Source of the DNA: Gemmatimonadales bacterium
Lineage (GTDB): Bacteria; Gemmatimonadota; Gemmatimonadetes; Gemmatimonadales; GWC2-71-9
Assembly: GCA_013816685.1 (NCBI GenBank)
Contig: JACDDX010000004.1
Coordinates: 1 to 20,675, forward strand
Reading direction: 5' to 3'
DNA: 20,675 nucleotides
The translations under genes and the position numbers were made by a program. Positions 7,890 through 14,487 of this stretch are shown here, piece by piece. The notes under the pieces are model-generated. The model searched no databases. It was not told where the DNA came from and was given only the letters and a program-made list of their open reading frames with translations. Positions within the stretch are counted from its first letter, which is position 1, and every line of letters begins with the position of its first letter.

Positions 7890-9165
7890 GCGGCGTCAGC
7901 TGGTCCACCCCGAGATAGGGCGCGAGGGCGGGCGGGATCGAGACCGTGCCGTCGGCGCGCTGGTTGTTCTCCAGCAGCGGGATGATGGTGCGCGGGAACG
8001 CCACGCCGGACGCGTTGAGCGTGTGGGCGAATTCAGGCCGGGCCTTGGGACCGGGACGGTAACGGATGTTGGCACGGCGGGCCTGAAAATCGGTGAAGGT
8101 GCTGGAGCTCGAGACCTCGAGCCAGGCACCGACTCCAGCGGCCCACACCTCGAGATCGTAGGTGCGGGCGCTGGCGAAGCCGAGGTCGCCGGCGGCCAGC
8201 TCGAGCACCCGATAGGGAATGCCCAGCCGCTGCAGCACCGTCTCGGCGTGCCCGGTGAGGAGGGCGTGCTCGCCCGCCGAGTCCTCGGCCCGCGCGATCC
8301 GCACCAGCTCGACCTTGTCGAATTGATGCACGCGGATGAGGCCGCGGGTGTCCTTCCCGTGGGCGCCAGCCTCGCGCCGGAAGCAGGGCGTGCAGGCCAC
8401 ATAGGCGCGCGGCAGCGACGCGCCCTCGAGAATCTCGTCCCGATGCATGTTGGTGACGGGCACTTCGGCCGTCGGAATCAGGAACAGCCCGTCGGAGGCG
8501 ACGCCGTAGAGGTCGTCCTCGAACTTCGGGAGCTGGCCGGTGCCGGTCATCGTCGCCCGGTTGACCAGGTAGGGCGGATGAATCTCCTCGTAGCCGTGCT
8601 CGACGGTATGGAGGTCGAGCATGAAGTTGGCGAGCGCCCGCACCAGCCGCGCGCCCATGCCGCGGAAGAGGGGAAAGCCGGAGCCCGCGAGCTTGGCGCC
8701 GGTGGGGAGATCGAACAGCCCGAGTGACGTGCCCAGCTCCCAATGTGGCCGGGGCGCGAAGTCGAACGCCGGCGGCTCACCCCAGGTCCGGACCACGCGA
8801 TTGCCCGCGGCATCGCCGTCCGGCACGCCGGGCTCGGGAAAGTTGGGCAGCGTCAGCGCGAGCGCGTCGAGCTCGGCATCGATGTCCCGGAGCCTGGCGT
8901 CGAGCGCTTTCACCTCTTCCCCAGAGGCCTTGAGCGCAGCCATCATATCCTCAGCAGGCTCGCCGACCCGCTTCCGCCGGGCGACTTCCGCCGTCGCGCT
9001 GTTGCGCTCGGCTTTGAGTGTCTCGGTGCGCAGCAGGACTTCGCGCCGGCGGCGGTCGAGCGCCAGCACCTGATCGACGCCGTCGCCGAGCGACGGGTCG
9101 CGGCGGCGCAGCAGGCTCGCGCGGCCCGCCTCGGGATCCTGGCGCAGGCGCTTGAGATCGATCAC
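7882..9165 (-). CDS. serS: Seryl-tRNA synthetase
   Basis: Class II aminoacyl-tRNA synthetase that charges tRNA(Ser) (and tRNA(Sec) where present) with serine in the cytoplasm. I place the start at the GTG at 9165, giving VIDLKRLRQDPEAGRASLL, the conserved family N-terminus, and 427 residues in all. The open frame runs further upstream, but that part overlaps the lipoprotein gene and has no family similarity. Residues about 30-105 form the coiled-coil arm that reaches the tRNA. Motif 2 is CFRREAGAHGKDTRGLIRVHQF. The motif 3 region includes EVSSSSTFTDFQARR and LNASGVAFPRTIIPLLENNQ. It begins 8 nt after the lipoprotein stop and overlaps the kinase gene by 8 nt. No good Shine-Dalgarno sequence precedes the GTG, which suggests coupling to upstream translation. 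Confidence 0.96.
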   Translation of the reverse strand: MIDLKRLRQDPEAGRASLLRRRDPSLGDGVDQVLALDRRRREVLLRTETLKAERNSATAEVARRKRVGEPAEDMMAALKASGEEVKALDARLRDIDAELDALALTLPNFPEPGVPDGDAAGNRVVRTWGEPPAFDFAPRPHWELGTSLGLFDLPTGAKLAGSGFPLFRGMGARLVRALANFMLDLHTVEHGYEEIHPPYLVNRATMTGTGQLPKFEDDLYGVASDGLFLIPTAEVPVTNMHRDEILEGASLPRAYVACTPCFRREAGAHGKDTRGLIRVHQFDKVELVRIARAEDSAGEHALLTGHAETVLQRLGIPYRVLELAAGDLGFASARTYDLEVWAAGVGAWLEVSSSSTFTDFQARRANIRYRPGPKARPEFAHTLNASGVAFPRTIIPLLENNQRADGTVSIPPALAPYLGVDQLTPRG

Positions 9166-9173
9166 GATCAGCG

Positions 9174-9755
9174 TCAGCTGGGCGGCAAGCCGGGCAGCAG
9201 ACCCCGGTATCCGCAGTTGTTGTCGGTGAGGACCTGAAAGGTGACAGTCCGGGCGGTGGAATCCACGCCGAGGACCTCCAGCTTGCCGTATTGCGGAACT
9301 CCGAGCGACGTGCACGGACTGACGATGCGGCTCCGGATCTCGAAGCGGTCGCCCACGGCAAAGGGGATGGTGTCGCTCGTGATGTAGCCATTGCTGCGGG
9401 CGGTGGTGATCGCGTCGAACGTCTCGCTGCGCCGCTGAAGCCCGGGCGCGGCACTGATGCCGGGCGCGAGCCCGAGCGTCTGCAGCGGCAGGAAGAGCTG
9501 GCGGCGAGTCCCGTCCGGCAGCGTGTGGGTGTTGTACGCGAAATCGAAGGCCGAGGTCTGGTCGAGCCGGACGGCCCGGTTGTCGGGCACCGAGTAGGCG
9601 CTTGGCGTGGTCACCGGCGTTCCCTCGAGGGCGTACAGCGTCACCGTGTCGGTCACGTTGGTGAGACTCGGATCGGGCAGACCGGTGGAGTCGCTGCAGG
9701 CGAGGACAAGCGCGATCGACACCGGGACCAACGCGAGGAACTGGAGTGCACGCAT
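9174..9755 (-). CDS. Hypothetical lipoprotein, first gene of the serS operon
   Basis: A 193-residue protein of unknown function. It opens with a type II signal peptide (MRALQFLALVPVSIALVLAC), so Cys20 is the probable lipidated residue. The mature part is rich in Thr, Ser, Pro and beta-type sequence (for example TDTVTLYALEGTP and RTVTFQVLTDNNCGY) with no motif I recognise. It contains two further cysteines in the C-terminal half (in SPCTS and NNCGY) that could form a disulfide. It is the promoter-proximal gene of a leftward operon that continues into serS after an 8-nt gap. The function cannot be inferred from these neighbours. A -10-like TAACCT lies only 8 nt upstream of the ATG, so its mRNA may be leaderless. 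Confidence 0.8.
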   Translation of the reverse strand: MRALQFLALVPVSIALVLACSDSTGLPDPSLTNVTDTVTLYALEGTPVTTPSAYSVPDNRAVRLDQTSAFDFAYNTHTLPDGTRRQLFLPLQTLGLAPGISAAPGLQRRSETFDAITTARSNGYITSDTIPFAVGDRFEIRSRIVSPCTSLGVPQYGKLEVLGVDSTARTVTFQVLTDNNCGYRGLLPGLPPS

Positions 9756-9763
9756 GTGGCGGA

Positions 9764-9792
9764 AGGTTACTCCCCGTCCGCGGGAGCGTCAA
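9764..9792 (-). promoter_or_regulatory. Putative sigma70-type promoter for lipoprotein-serS operon
   Basis: On the minus strand, TTGACG (9792-9787) is followed after exactly 17 nt by TAACCT (9769-9764). Only 8 nt separate the -10 hexamer from the ATG at 9755, so the predicted start site falls at or within a couple of bases of the start codon. The -35 has 5 of 6 consensus bases. The -10 has only the three most conserved positions (TA...T). No Shine-Dalgarno sequence is visible, consistent with leaderless expression. Assigned by eye; needs transcript mapping. Confidence 0.4.
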
Positions 9793-9806
9793 TTCTCAAG
9801 TTCGTG

Positions 9807-9835
9807 TTGACTTCGATTGCGGCGACTCCTACGTT
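9807..9835 (+). promoter_or_regulatory. Putative sigma70-type promoter for Roadblock-manC operon
   Basis: TTGACT (9807-9812), a 17-nt spacer and TACGTT (9830-9835) lie just upstream of the ATG at 9847. The predicted start site (about 9841-9843) leaves a leader of only 4-6 nt, too short for a ribosome-binding site, and none is seen. The -35 of this promoter and that of the opposite one are 14 bp apart, back to back. The -10 is weak (3 of 6 bases). Confidence 0.38.
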
Positions 9836-9846
9836 CCCGGCCACCT

Positions 9847-10227
9847 ATGGTCCAAGCAGAACGTGCGTCGAACCGCGGCCTCGCTCCCGTGCTGCAGGCC
9901 CTCTCGGCGCGCCCGGGCGTGCAGGCCGCAGTCCTCGCCAGCAGTGACGGTCTTCCGATTGAACGCAGCGGCACCGACCGGTGCGACCACGATACGCTCG
10001 CGGCGCTCTCCGCCACCGTGGCTCAGCACGCCGCGCGCCTCGGCGTGGGAGTCGGCCGCGGCGTGCTGGCCGGTGCGGTACTCGAATTCTCGGCTGGCTG
10101 CGCCGTGCTTGCGCGGGCCGGCGCTGACGCGTGGCTCGTGCTCCTGACCGAGCCCGGCGCCGATCTGGGCGCGCTGCTCGTCGAGCTGCGCCGCCAGCGC
10201 CCCGCGCTGGCCGTCCTGCTCGGATGA
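9847..10227 (+). CDS. Roadblock/LC7 domain protein
   Basis: A single-domain Roadblock/LC7 protein of 126 residues, the family of MglB-like regulators and dimeric scaffolds of small Ras-like GTPases. Its diagnostic features are an N-terminal helix (GLAPVLQALSARPGV), the strand pair AAVLASSDGLPIERSG, a long helix (LAALSATVAQHAARLGV), then GVLAGAVLEF, a hydrophobic strand (AWLVLLTEP) and a final helix (GALLVELRRQRPAL). I chose the ATG at 9847. A TTG at 9817 in the same frame would add ten basic residues, but it lies inside the proposed promoter. No MglA-type GTPase gene is visible in the window. It leads a four-gene operon with nucleotide-sugar enzymes (7 nt to the next gene). The role in that setting is unknown; it may act on a GTPase encoded elsewhere. 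Confidence 0.85.
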   Translation: MVQAERASNRGLAPVLQALSARPGVQAAVLASSDGLPIERSGTDRCDHDTLAALSATVAQHAARLGVGVGRGVLAGAVLEFSAGCAVLARAGADAWLVLLTEPGADLGALLVELRRQRPALAVLLG

Positions 10228-10234
10228 GCGGCCG

Positions 10235-11266
10235 ATGAGGTGGGCCGTCCTGCTGGCCGGCGGGTCGGGGACTCGATTCTGGCCACTCAGTACGCCCGAG
10301 AATCCCAAGCAGCTGCTTCCGCTCGCGGGCAACGGCTCCACCGCCGAGGAGGCGGTCGAGCGGCTCACCGGCCTGATCCCCCGCGAGCGCGTGCTCGTGG
10401 TCACCGGCCTGGCGCTCGCCGACCGGATGCGTGACCGGCTCAAGCTGCCAGCCGCGAACATTCTCGTCGAGCCGCGGGCCGCGTCGACCGGCCCGGCGCT
10501 GATCTGGGCCACGGCCGAGGTCGCCGCGCGCGATCCCGACGCCGAGGTGCTGAGCCTCCACGCTGACTGGGCCGTGGGCGACGCCACGGCTTTCCGCCGA
10601 ACCGCCGAGACCGCGCTCGAAACGGCCCGCCGCTTCGACCGGCTGGTGACCGTCGGCGTCGTCCCCTCGCGTCCGGAGACCGGCTACGGCTACATCGTGC
10701 CCGGGGCGGCCCTCGATGCCGTGTCGCGGACCGTGGCGCGGTTCTCGGAAAAGCCGGACGCCGCGACCGCGCTCGACCTGATGGCGGCCGGTGCGCTGTG
10801 GAACAGCGGACTGTTTGCGTGGACGGCGGCGCGGCTGCTCGCCGAGACGAAGATCCACACGCCCGAAGTCGCCCCCCACTTGGCGCGGCTCGTCGAGCAC
10901 GACGTGGCGGGCTTCTTTGCCGCGGTCACGCCGGTCTCCATCGACGTCGGCCTGCTCGAGCGGAGCGGCGCTGTGGCCGTGGTGCCGGGCGCGTTCGCCT
11001 GGGACGATATCGGAACCTGGCAGGCGCTGTCGCGGGTCCGGCCCAAGGATCCCTTCGGGAACGTGATCGTCGGCAGCGCCGTGCTGCACGAGAGCCAGGA
11101 CTGCGTCGTATGGGCGGACCGTGATACGGTCGTGCTCAGCGGGGTTGAAGATCTGGTGGTGGTGCAGGCCAACGGGCGCATTCTCGTGATGCCCACCGAG
11201 CGCGCCTCGGCGATGAAGACGCTGCTGGACGCGCTTCCGCCCGCGGTGCGGGAGGTTCACGGGTGA
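10235..11266 (+). CDS. manC: Mannose-1-phosphate guanylyltransferase (short, monofunctional)
   Basis: Transfers GMP from GTP to mannose-1-phosphate to make GDP-mannose, the donor for mannosylated envelope glycans and the precursor of GDP-fucose and related sugars. It has 343 residues, the length of the monofunctional enzyme without the C-terminal isomerase domain of type II ManC. Visible motifs are the nucleotidyltransferase signature LLAGGSGTRFWPLS (about residues 6-19), NPKQLLPL, VEPRAASTGPA, SLHADW (metal-site aspartate region), the ETGYGYI loop, FSEKPD, LWNSGLFAW and the late AWDDIGTWQAL. The ATG at 10235 is 7 nt after the Roadblock stop, and its TGA overlaps the GTG of the next gene by 4 nt. 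A related hexose-1-phosphate nucleotidyltransferase of the same family cannot be wholly excluded. Confidence 0.93.
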   Translation: MRWAVLLAGGSGTRFWPLSTPENPKQLLPLAGNGSTAEEAVERLTGLIPRERVLVVTGLALADRMRDRLKLPAANILVEPRAASTGPALIWATAEVAARDPDAEVLSLHADWAVGDATAFRRTAETALETARRFDRLVTVGVVPSRPETGYGYIVPGAALDAVSRTVARFSEKPDAATALDLMAAGALWNSGLFAWTAARLLAETKIHTPEVAPHLARLVEHDVAGFFAAVTPVSIDVGLLERSGAVAVVPGAFAWDDIGTWQALSRVRPKDPFGNVIVGSAVLHESQDCVVWADRDTVVLSGVEDLVVVQANGRILVMPTERASAMKTLLDALPPAVREVHG

Positions 11267-12429
11267 CGCGGCTGTTGCTGCTGGAGCCGGAACCCACACC
11301 TGCGTGGGCCCCGTTCGCCGGCGTGCGCCCGGTGGCTGAGCTCCGGGCCGGCATCTGGCGTATCCGCGAGCGGTGGGAGGCGGCGGTCGCCGCCGACGCG
11401 GAAGCGGTGCTCGGCGACCATGCCATCGGCCTGGGGGAGAGTGCGGAAGCTCCAGTGCGTCCGACCGGCGAGGTGGAGGGCCCGGCCATCATCGGCGCGG
11501 CATGGTTCGCCCCGAGCGGAACGCCGGTAGCCCTAGGTGACGGCCGCCGGCTGACCCATGGGAGCGCGACCGTCGGCTGGGTGGTGCCGGCCGGCGAGCG
11601 GTGGACCGGACCGCACGACGTCGGCGCCGCCGTGCCGATCGACGGCGTGCTGCTCCGCGGCACCTACGACCTGCTCACCGCCCTCGAACTCCTCCTCGCC
11701 GCCGATTGCGCCGACTTCCTGGCTGCCGACCGCGCTCCCGTGCCCGAAGGCAGCATCGTGCTGGGCGACCCTGCAGGGGTCGTGTCGTTGGGCGCGCAGG
11801 TCGAGCCCGGCGTCGTGTTCGATGTACGACAGGGCGCCGTGGTGCTGGAGTCGGGCGTGGAAGTGCGGCATGGTACCCGGCTGGAGGGGCCGCTCTGGGC
11901 CGGCGTGGGGACCAAGCTGCTCGGCGGCTACATCCGCGCCTCGGTGATCGGCCCCGAATGCCGGGTGCGCGGCGAGGTCGGCAGCAGCGTATTCCTCGGC
12001 TATGCCAACAAGAGTCACGACGGCTACGTCGGACACAGCGTGGTGGGGCACTGGGTTAATCTTGGCGCCGGCACCACGACCTCGAATCTCAAGAACACCT
12101 ACGGGCCGGTGCGGCTCGACGTGATCGGCGGCCGGATCGAGACCGGCCGGCTCAACGTGGGCACGCTCTTCGGCGATCACGCGAAGACGGCGATCGGCAC
12201 CATGCTTTCCACCGGCACCGTGATATCGGTCGGCGCCAATGTGTTCGGAGCGGGCAGTCCACCGAAGTTCGTGCCGCCGTTTGCCTGGGGGGGCGGCGGG
12301 AGCGCCATGAGCGAAGCGGGTTTTCTGCGCGTCGCGGAGCGGGTGCTGCCGCGCCGCAGCGTGCCCTTCACGCCCGAGCGGCGCGACCTGCTCCGGCGGC
12401 TCTACGCCCGGGCGATGCTCGCGGCATGA
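11263..12429 (+). CDS. Alternate-type GlmU / sugar-1-phosphate nucleotidyltransferase with left-handed beta-helix
   Basis: A 388-residue protein resembling the alternate bacterial GlmU family (I recall it as TIGR03991), proposed to carry out the last two steps of UDP-GlcNAc synthesis. The N-terminal domain (about 1-155) has VRPVAELRAGIWRIRERWE (21-39), the hallmark of this group, and lacks the classical LxxGxGTxM loop of E. coli GlmU. Residues about 163-330 form the hexapeptide left-handed beta-helix, with the acetyltransferase-like block ANKSHDGYVGHSVVGHW followed by VNLGAGTTTSNLKNTYG. The GTG start at 11263 overlaps the manC stop (GTGA), and the stop overlaps the next ATG. Substrate specificity is not proven by sequence, and the neighbouring GDP-mannose enzyme leaves room for another sugar. 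Confidence 0.85.
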   Translation: MTRLLLLEPEPTPAWAPFAGVRPVAELRAGIWRIRERWEAAVAADAEAVLGDHAIGLGESAEAPVRPTGEVEGPAIIGAAWFAPSGTPVALGDGRRLTHGSATVGWVVPAGERWTGPHDVGAAVPIDGVLLRGTYDLLTALELLLAADCADFLAADRAPVPEGSIVLGDPAGVVSLGAQVEPGVVFDVRQGAVVLESGVEVRHGTRLEGPLWAGVGTKLLGGYIRASVIGPECRVRGEVGSSVFLGYANKSHDGYVGHSVVGHWVNLGAGTTTSNLKNTYGPVRLDVIGGRIETGRLNVGTLFGDHAKTAIGTMLSTGTVISVGANVFGAGSPPKFVPPFAWGGGGSAMSEAGFLRVAERVLPRRSVPFTPERRDLLRRLYARAMLAA

Positions 12430-13235
12430 CGACGCTCTACGCGCTGGGCTCGGGCTCGGGCGGCAACGCCTTTGCGATCGAATGCGATGACGCCGTGCTG
12501 CTGGTGGATGCCGGGTTCAGCGCGCGCGAAATCGAACGGCGCGCCGCCGCGGTGGGGCTCGGGCTCGACCGGCTCGCCGGCATCGCGCTCACGCACGAGC
12601 ACGGTGACCATGCGTGCGGGGCGGCACGGCTTGCCCGCCGCTTCGGCGCTCCGGTTGTGACCGCCTCCGGGACCTGGGCGGCGCTCGCGGCGGAGCTCGC
12701 GTCCGTGACGCATCTGCCGGTCGGCTCGTGCGGCGAAGCCCAGCTCGGGCCGTTCACCGTGCGCGCCTGTCCCACCAGCCACGATGCGGCGGACCCGATC
12801 GCGCTCGCAATCCACATGTCCGACGGCGAAAGTGTGGGCGTCGCCTACGACCTGGGACGTCCAACGGCCGCGGTGCGCTATCTCCTCAAGAATCTTTCCG
12901 CCCTGGTGCTCGAGGCCAATCACGATGAGGTCCAGCTCCGCACCAGCGAGTATCCGCCGGTAGTGCAGCGCCGGATCGCCGGCTCCGGTGGCCATCTCTC
13001 CAACCGTGCCTGCGCCGAGCTGCTTGCCGAACTGCACCACCCCGGGCTCGGCGTGATCGTGCTCGCTCACCTGAGCCGGCGCTGCAACACCGCGGAGATG
13101 GCGCACGAGACGGTCGCCCGGGCGCTCAAGCGCGTGGCCTTCCGCGGAACGCTGCACGTCGCCACGCAGGACGAGCCGCTGCCGCCACTCCGGGTGGTCC
13201 GACCCTGGGCCGTGCAGTTGCAACTGGCACTCTGA
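12426..13235 (+). CDS. Metallo-beta-lactamase-fold hydrolase, WalJ/YycJ-like
   Basis: A 269-residue hydrolase. It opens with the strand-glycine motif LGSGSGGNAFAIE typical of the YycJ/WalJ branch. This is followed by VDAGFSAREIERR, the di-metal motif THEHGDH (residues 56-62), a second histidine in PTSHDAADP, the metal-bridging aspartate in VAYDLGRPT and EANHDEVQL. The C-terminal block GHLSNRACAELL and LAHLSRRCNTAEMA also matches that branch. Members act as putative exonucleases or phosphodiesterases linked to cell-wall and DNA metabolism; the substrate here is unknown. It is the last gene of the Roadblock-manC-glmU-like operon, with its ATG overlapping the upstream stop by 4 nt. It converges on a leftward small secreted protein. 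Confidence 0.9.
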   Translation: MTTLYALGSGSGGNAFAIECDDAVLLVDAGFSAREIERRAAAVGLGLDRLAGIALTHEHGDHACGAARLARRFGAPVVTASGTWAALAAELASVTHLPVGSCGEAQLGPFTVRACPTSHDAADPIALAIHMSDGESVGVAYDLGRPTAAVRYLLKNLSALVLEANHDEVQLRTSEYPPVVQRRIAGSGGHLSNRACAELLAELHHPGLGVIVLAHLSRRCNTAEMAHETVARALKRVAFRGTLHVATQDEPLPPLRVVRPWAVQLQLAL

Positions 13236-13241
13236 GCAGGT

Positions 13242-13262
13242 CGCCGGCGTGCACCGCCGGCG
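13242..13262. terminator. Possible bidirectional hairpin between convergent genes
   Basis: CGCCGGCG and its complement form an 8-bp GC-only stem around a 5-nt loop (TGCAC). It lies 6 nt after the hydrolase stop and 8 nt beyond the end of the opposing gene. No T-tract follows on either strand, so it could slow or end transcription only weakly or with Rho. Confidence 0.4.
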
Positions 13263-13270
13263 GCGGGCGA

Positions 13271-13648
13271 TCAGGTGGGCTCGGTGTCGGGGTCGGGCGG
13301 GACCACAATCGTGTCCGGTCGCGGCGACGGCGGTCCGACCAGTTGAAAGGTCATCGGTTTGGTGAGATCTCCGCCGGACAAGGTCAGCTTCTTCCGCTTC
13401 ATTCGCATCCGGTAGTTCACCCATTCTCCACCCAGCGCCAGCGCGAGGCTGTCGCCGACGATCCGCCAGCGCACCGTCTCGGTGCCGTAGCTGGCGCTGC
13501 TGTCCGGGCGCACGACCACGGTACGCGGACCATCGCTGCGCGGACCCTGCTTCGCATCGAACCGCCAGGTGCCGACGATGGGCTGCTGCTGACCCACGGC
13601 CAGCGTCGGAACGAGCAGGAGCGTTACACCCGCGATCCAGCCACCCAT
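13271..13648 (-). CDS. Small secreted protein, possibly lipocalin-like
   Basis: A 125-residue protein with a signal peptide (MGGWIAGVTLLLVPTLAVGQ) and no recognised family. I chose the ATG at 13648 because GGAGG (13657-13661) sits 8 nt upstream of it. The earlier in-frame ATG at 13663 would put that Shine-Dalgarno sequence inside the coding region. The mature part starts QQPIVGTWRFD, then alternates short beta strands (RTVVVRPDSSASYG, ETVRWRIVGDSLAL, KKLTLSGGDL). This is a pattern seen in small lipocalin-like stress or storage proteins that begin with GTW. The C-terminus is rich in Pro and Asp (PPSPRPDTIVVPPDPDTEPT). It is flanked by a decayed gene upstream and a convergent operon downstream, so its neighbours say little about its role. 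Confidence 0.72.
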   Translation of the reverse strand: MGGWIAGVTLLLVPTLAVGQQQPIVGTWRFDAKQGPRSDGPRTVVVRPDSSASYGTETVRWRIVGDSLALALGGEWVNYRMRMKRKKLTLSGGDLTKPMTFQLVGPPSPRPDTIVVPPDPDTEPT

Positions 13649-13745
13649 CACGAAAACCTCCATGCAGAACGCGCGACCATGCGCAGGTAGGTGACCGGTC
13701 TCTTCACGGCCGATCGATAACGAGACTGCATGCTAATAGCGCACT

Positions 13746-13776
13746 GAACCCCGACCAAGTTCATGGATCGGGGTTC
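13746..13776 (-). terminator. Hairpin downstream of decayed outer-membrane gene
   Basis: GAACCCCGA (13746-13754) and TCGGGGTTC (13768-13776) are perfect complements. The loop can extend by CCA/TGG around a single bulged A. The hairpin sits 23 nt past the TGA at 13800 that ends the C-terminal fragment of the remnant, which suggests it was that gene's terminator. There is no clear T-tract. Confidence 0.45.
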
Positions 13777-13799
13777 GGGCGCGAGCGTGCTGGCTCAAG

Positions 13800-14242
13800 T
13801 CAGCGGCCGCCGAGCGGTACTCCGAAGCCGACCTGGAGGTGCACGTCGTTCTGGTCTGCTTGTCGGCCGTTAGCGTGGTCTCGTCGATCCGTGTCCCGTA
13901 GATGTAGTCGTCGGCTGCCACGTAGAAGCTGAGCCGGCTGCCGAGCCGGAAGCCGACTGCCGCGCCGACGACGCCACCGATGTCGTCCTTGTCCGACGCG
14001 CCCTGGTACGCCGCCCCGCTCCGTCGGATGTAGCTGCCGCCGCCGTTGACGCTGAGCCAGAGCGGAGACGTCACCGGCACAAGGTACAGCGTCGCCCGGG
14101 CCGAGCCGAACAGCAGATTCGCCTTGGTCTTGCTCCGCTGTCCGGTGGCGAGGTCGAGCTTGAGATCGCTGGGCACGTAGGTGGCCGAGGTGAGGATGCC
14201 TCCATGGCTCCTGCTTGCACATCCTCCACCGCCGAGCGGACT
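13800..14242 (-). pseudogene. Outer-membrane beta-barrel gene remnant, N-terminus lost and frameshifted
   Basis: The minus strand encodes alternating hydrophobic strands typical of a small outer-membrane barrel: HGGILTSATYVPSDLKLDL, KTKANLLFGSARATLYL, LWLSVNGGGSYI, GGVVGAAVGFRLGSRLSFYV and ADDYIYGTRIDE. Around 13833-13850 this frame stops making sense. The next frame (a shift of -1) continues naturally as QNDVHLQVGFGVPLGGR and ends with TGA at 13800, a plausible barrel C-terminus. The 5' end is open back to a TAA at 14243-14245 but has no signal peptide; the only credible start in frame is a GTG at 14176. It therefore looks both 5'-truncated and frameshifted. A single-base sequencing error could explain the frameshift but not the missing start. 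Confidence 0.6.
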
Positions 14243-14244
14243 TT

Positions 14245-14427
14245 ATGGGCATGGCCTCCGCGCTTTTCTACACAGCCGACATGGTCCGGGCGATGCCGGG
14301 CGACGGGAACCGGTACGAGGTGGTGTACTCGAGCGCGACCGGCTGGTGTGGCTCGGCCGGCGCGGGCGCGGCGTTCACGCTGGCGCTCGACGTGCTGTTC
14401 CGGTCAAGCGAGCCGGGGCCCCCTTAG
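14245..14427 (+). pseudogene. Uma2/DUF820 family remnant with internal in-frame deletion
   Basis: The short frame starts MGMASALFYTADMVRAMP and continues GDGNRYEVVY, which matches the N-terminus of Uma2 (DUF820) proteins (pattern YTxxxxxxLPxDGNRYEVxxGEL). It then jumps directly to WCGSAGAGAAFTLALDVLFRS. This resembles the last 20-25 residues of the same family, where a Trp-rich stretch is followed by a G-A-x-x-FTL-L-LF element. About 120 central residues, including the PD-(D/E)XK-like catalytic core, are missing, so a roughly 60-residue in-frame product remains. It abuts the 5' end of the decayed barrel gene on the other strand. I recognise the family from memory and only the ends remain. A genuine unknown small protein is the alternative. 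Confidence 0.5.
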
Positions 14428-14433
14428 AACGAA

Positions 14434-14459
14434 AGCGCCCCGGCAATTGCCGGGGCGCT
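14434..14459 (-). terminator. Intrinsic terminator of groESL
   Basis: A perfect 26-nt palindrome makes an 11-bp stem (AGCGCCCCGGC paired with GCCGGGGCGCT) around an AATT loop. On the minus strand it is followed by TTTCGTTCT. It lies 28 nt after the groEL stop. On the plus strand no T-tract follows, but the stem could also stop transcription from the Uma2 remnant that ends 6 nt before it. Confidence 0.88.
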
Positions 14460-14487
14460 CCGTCTAGCTGATGCCGTGATCTCGGGC

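Noticed and set aside
9845..11299. 484-codon minus-strand open frame opposite the Roadblock and manC genes
   Set aside because: It crosses several real gene boundaries and the proposed promoter region, and its composition is low-complexity Arg/Gly/His.
12287..12304. G-rich run in the GlmU-like gene, considered as a G-quadruplex
   Set aside because: It simply encodes the glycine stretch AWGGGGSA and lacks four well-spaced G-tracts.
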